A stretch of 64,000 nucleotides of DNA, taken from NCBI GenBank assembly GCA_038216155.1, contig JBBQQH010000008.1, positions 1-64,000 on the forward strand, read 5' to 3'. Under the pieces are notes generated by a model, which was not told where the DNA came from, ran no database searches, and saw only the letters and a list, made by a program, of their open reading frames with translations. Source of the DNA: SZAS-103 sp038216155 (GTDB taxonomy: Bacteria; Pseudomonadota; Gammaproteobacteria; Xanthomonadales; Xanthomonadaceae). Made by a program: the position numbers and the translations under genes. Below, piece by piece: positions 61,090 to 64,000 of this stretch (position 1 is the stretch's first letter; each line of letters begins with the position of its first letter).

Positions 61090-62573
61090 GCAAAGAGTTG
61101 CTGTTAGCCATCGAGACGCTCGCCAACGAAAAGGGCGTGCCCGAAGAGATCATCAAGGACGCGATGGAAGCCGCGCTCGCCTCGGCGGCGAAGAAGCGCT
61201 ATCCGGACGAGGACGTGACCATTCGCGTGGCGATCCATCCGAAGGACGGCAGCTACGAGACCTTCCGCCAGTGGGAAGTGGTGGCCGACGACGTGGTGAT
61301 GGAGTCGCCTGATCGCCAATTGCGCCTGATGGATGCGCTGGACGAAAAAGACGACGCCGAAGTTGGCGACATGCTGGAAGAGCAGATCGAGAATTCCGAT
61401 TTCGGGCGCATCTCGGCGCAGGCCGCCAAGCAGGTGATCGTGCAGAAGGTGCGCGAAGCCGAGCGTGCGCAGGTAGTAGAGGCCTGGGCTGATCGCGTCG
61501 GTGAGATGGTGACCGGCATCGTGAAACGCGTCGAGCGCGGTAGCGCGTTCATCGATTTGGGCGGCAATGCCGAGGGTTACATTCCCAAGGACAAGGCGAT
61601 TCCGCGCGACATGATTCGTCCGGGCGACCGGGTCAAGGGTTACCTGCAGGAAGTCCGTTCGGAAGTGCGCGGGCCGCAACTATTCATCAGTCGCGCGGCG
61701 CCGGAATTCATGATGGAACTGTTCAAGCTCGAAGTCCCCGAAGTTGGTCAGGGCCTAGTCGAGATCAAGGGCGCAGCGCGCGATCCGGGTGATCGCGCCA
61801 AGATTGCCGTGCTGGCGCACGATCGTCGCACCGATCCGATCGGCGCCTGCATCGGCATGCGCGGATCGCGCGTGCAAGCGGTTTCGAACGAGCTCAATGG
61901 CGAGCGCGTCGACATCATCCTGTGGAGCGATAATCCGGCGCAGTTCGTGATCAACGCGATGGCGCCGGCTGAAGTGCAGTCGATCATCGTCGACGAGGAA
62001 AAGCATTCGATGGACCTCGCGGTGGCCGAGGACAAGCTGGCGCAGGCGATCGGCAAGGGCGGCCAGAACGTACGTCTTGCAAGCCGACTGACCGGCTGGC
62101 AGCTCAATGTGATGACGCAGGATGCGGTCACCGCCAAGACCGAAGCCGAGCAAGCCGTTTCGCGCCAGTTGTTCGTCGACAAGCTCGAAGTCGACGAGGA
62201 AATCGCCGGCATCCTGGTTGGCGAGGGTTTCAGCACCGTCGAGGAAATCGCCTACGTGCCGACCGCCGAATTGTTGGCGATTGAAGGGTTTGACGAGGAC
62301 ATCGTCGAGGAACTGCGTGCCCGCGCGCGTGATGCGCTGGTCACAGACGCGCTGATGGCCGAAGAGGTCATCGAGGAACACAAGCCGGCCGAGGATCTGC
62401 TCACGCTCGAGGGCATGGACGAGGCGACCGCGTTCGCGCTGGCCGCGCGCGGGGTGACTACGCGCGAGGACCTGGCGGAACTTGCCACCGATGAAATCCT
62501 CGATATCGAGGACATGGATGAGACGCGCGCGGCCGAGTTGATCATGGCAGCGCGCAAGCACTGGTTCGAGTGA
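61086..62573 (+). CDS. nusA: Transcription termination/antitermination protein NusA
   Basis: A 495-residue RNA polymerase-binding factor: N-terminal RNAP-binding domain (EIIKDAMEAALASAAKKRYPD), S1 domain (VTGIVKRVERGSAFIDLGGNAEGYIPK), two KH domains (ACIGMRGSRVQAVSNELNGERVDII and LAQAIGKGGQNVRLASRLTGW), and two acidic C-terminal repeats (LVGEGFSTVEEIAYVP, LTLEGMDEATAFALAARG). The full length with AR1 and AR2 is typical of gammaproteobacteria. Its ATG lies in the rimP stop. Confidence 0.96.
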   Translation: MSKELLLAIETLANEKGVPEEIIKDAMEAALASAAKKRYPDEDVTIRVAIHPKDGSYETFRQWEVVADDVVMESPDRQLRLMDALDEKDDAEVGDMLEEQIENSDFGRISAQAAKQVIVQKVREAERAQVVEAWADRVGEMVTGIVKRVERGSAFIDLGGNAEGYIPKDKAIPRDMIRPGDRVKGYLQEVRSEVRGPQLFISRAAPEFMMELFKLEVPEVGQGLVEIKGAARDPGDRAKIAVLAHDRRTDPIGACIGMRGSRVQAVSNELNGERVDIILWSDNPAQFVINAMAPAEVQSIIVDEEKHSMDLAVAEDKLAQAIGKGGQNVRLASRLTGWQLNVMTQDAVTAKTEAEQAVSRQLFVDKLEVDEEIAGILVGEGFSTVEEIAYVPTAELLAIEGFDEDIVEELRARARDALVTDALMAEEVIEEHKPAEDLLTLEGMDEATAFALAARGVTTREDLAELATDEILDIEDMDETRAAELIMAARKHWFE

Positions 62574-62698
62574 CACCACGCACTGCCCTGAACATCGCGC
62601 CAGCCGCACCATGCGCAGCGCGGTAAACTAGGCAGTCTTGCTACACCCCAGCTTTGCATCCGCTTTTGCATCGCGCAGCACCAGATCACGGGAATCGA

Positions 62699-64000
62699 AT
62701 GTCCGAAGTTACTGTTAGCACCCTCGCCACGATGGTCGGCACGCCAGTCGACAAGCTGCTGGAGCAGCTGGCCGAAGCCGGCATGACCTTCAGTGGGCCA
62801 GATCAGGTCGTGACCAGCACCGAGAAGATGAAGCTTCTGGGCTTCCTGCGCCGTACGCACGGCAAAGCCGAGAAAACGGTCGATGAAGGCTCGCCACGAC
62901 AGATCACCCTGAACCGTCGCAAGATGGGCGAGATCACCGTGGCCGCGGGCAAGAGCAAGACCACGGTTAATGTGGAAGTGCGGCAAAAGCGCACCTACGT
63001 GCAGCGCAAGCTAGTCGAAGAACACGACGAGCAGAAGATCGAGCGCGAGGACGCGCAGCGCAAGTTGGATGAATCGCGCAAGCAGTCTGACGCTGAAACC
63101 GCCGCATTGCGCGATGTCGACAGCAAGCGAGCCGAAGAGCAGGCCCGCGTGCGCGAAGAGGCCGAAGCCGCGCGTGCCGCTGCCGCTGCCGAAATAGCCG
63201 TGCCGGACGAGGCGGTGATCCAGGTCGATCCGACTGACGTGATCAAGCCGGTCGAAAAACGTGCGCCCGACAAACCGCGCGCGCCGGCCAAGCCCGAGCC
63301 ACGTCGGCGCGAGGAAGGCAAGCCTGCGCACGGCGCCAAGCGTCCAGTTCGCGGCACCCACGCGATGCCCGACGACGGTGGCGATAGCAACCGATTCGCA
63401 ACTCAGTTGCACCTGTCCGAGTCCGACCGTGCCCGTCGCGGCGCCAGCAAGCGCAAGCCGCAACGCGCGCGCATTGAGCAGTCGCGTCAGGGCGATGGCT
63501 CGCACGGATTCTCGCGCCCGACCGCACCGATCCTGCGCGAAATCGCGATCGGCGAGAGCATCAGCGTGGCCGATCTGGCGCAAAAACTCGCGATGAAGGG
63601 CGGCGAGGTGGTGAAGGCGCTGTTCAAAATGGGGATGATGGTCACCATCAACGAAGTGCTCGACCACGACACCGCCGTGCTTGCAGTCGAGGAACTCGGC
63701 CACAAGGCGACTGCTGCGGTTGCAGACGACATGGAACAGGCGCTGATCGAGCACACCGAAACCGACGTCGCGCGCGTGCCGCGTCCGCCGGTGGTGACGA
63801 TCATGGGTCACGTCGATCACGGCAAGACATCGCTACTCGATTACATCCGCAGCACCAAGGTTGCCACTGGCGAAGCCGGCGGCATCACCCAGCACATCGG
63901 CGCGTATCACGTCGAGACCGACAAGGGCGTAGTCAGCTTCCTGGATACGCCCGGACACGCGGCGTTCTCCTCGATGCGGGCGCGTGGCGCAAAGCTCACC
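62699..64000 (+). CDS. infB: Translation initiation factor IF-2 (5' part, runs off the window)
   Basis: The first 434 codons, still open at base 64000. N terminus SEVTVSTLATMVGTPVDKLLEQLAEAGM is the IF2N domain; a long charged coiled coil follows (KIEREDAQRKLDESRKQSDAE), then a second IF2N-like region (ILREIAIGESISVADLAQKLAMKGGEVVKALFKMG) and the GTPase domain with G1 GHVDHGKTS and G3 DTPGH. It brings fMet-tRNA to the 30S subunit, together with the initiator tRNA encoded upstream. 125 bases without a gene separate it from nusA. Confidence 0.96.
   Translation, partial: MSEVTVSTLATMVGTPVDKLLEQLAEAGMTFSGPDQVVTSTEKMKLLGFLRRTHGKAEKTVDEGSPRQITLNRRKMGEITVAAGKSKTTVNVEVRQKRTYVQRKLVEEHDEQKIEREDAQRKLDESRKQSDAETAALRDVDSKRAEEQARVREEAEAARAAAAAEIAVPDEAVIQVDPTDVIKPVEKRAPDKPRAPAKPEPRRREEGKPAHGAKRPVRGTHAMPDDGGDSNRFATQLHLSESDRARRGASKRKPQRARIEQSRQGDGSHGFSRPTAPILREIAIGESISVADLAQKLAMKGGEVVKALFKMGMMVTINEVLDHDTAVLAVEELGHKATAAVADDMEQALIEHTETDVARVPRPPVVTIMGHVDHGKTSLLDYIRSTKVATGEAGGITQHIGAYHVETDKGVVSFLDTPGHAAFSSMRARGAKLT

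Overview
The window is high-GC chromosomal DNA from a gammaproteobacterium, most likely of the order Xanthomonadales (Lysobacterales). The evidence is the gene order: mrp/apbC-dcd, prmB-aroC-asd-fimV-truA-trpF-trpB-trpA, and tpiA-secG-tRNA-Leu-nuoA..N, followed by tRNA-fMet-rimP-nusA-infB. Most genes are housekeeping and tightly packed, with many ATGA/GTGA/TTGA overlaps.

Layout. 1-5.2 kb: an IS91-type transposase remnant, small membrane proteins, a DUF885 peptidase-like protein and a HigBA-type module whose toxin is broken by a stop codon. 5.4-7.3 kb: mrp/apbC and dcd, then a tandem array of a dispersed 'ttcgtggtgagc' repeat. 7.5-15.7 kb (minus strand): a pyroglutamate (5-oxoproline) block with pcp, DUF979, DUF969, pxpA, pxpC and pxpB, interrupted by a second DUF885 lipoprotein and a LiaI-like peptide; a HIT protein and a dienelactone hydrolase lie upstream. 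15.9-26.3 kb: iron-permease-like protein, greB, lemA, a DUF2207 gene broken by an internal deletion, a HerA-like ATPase, a lytic transglycosylase lipoprotein, psd and a SCO protein. 26.4-38.5 kb: prmB, aroC, a transglycosylase-like orphan, asd, fimV, truA, trpFBA, tpiA, secG. 38.5-53.8 kb: tRNA-Leu(GAG) and the complete nuoA-N operon (respiratory complex I), with an in-frame amber codon in nuoG.

54.0-57.9 kb (minus strand) is the most interesting region. It is a compact five-gene operon that looks like a split borosin RiPP cluster: an alpha-N-methyltransferase with the OphMA/SonM signature, a GNAT acetyltransferase, two small paralogous proteins that look like precursor peptides, and a periplasmic-TPR/GGDEF diguanylate cyclase. 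An M49-like exported metallopeptidase lies upstream behind a probable terminator. 60.1-64.0 kb: initiator tRNA, two terminators, rimP, nusA and the 5' part of infB, which runs off the window.

Three genes are disrupted (higB-like toxin by TAA, DUF2207 by a deletion, nuoG by TAG). They are either real decay or consensus errors, and only reads can decide. All functional calls rest on recognising protein families by eye; no search was run.
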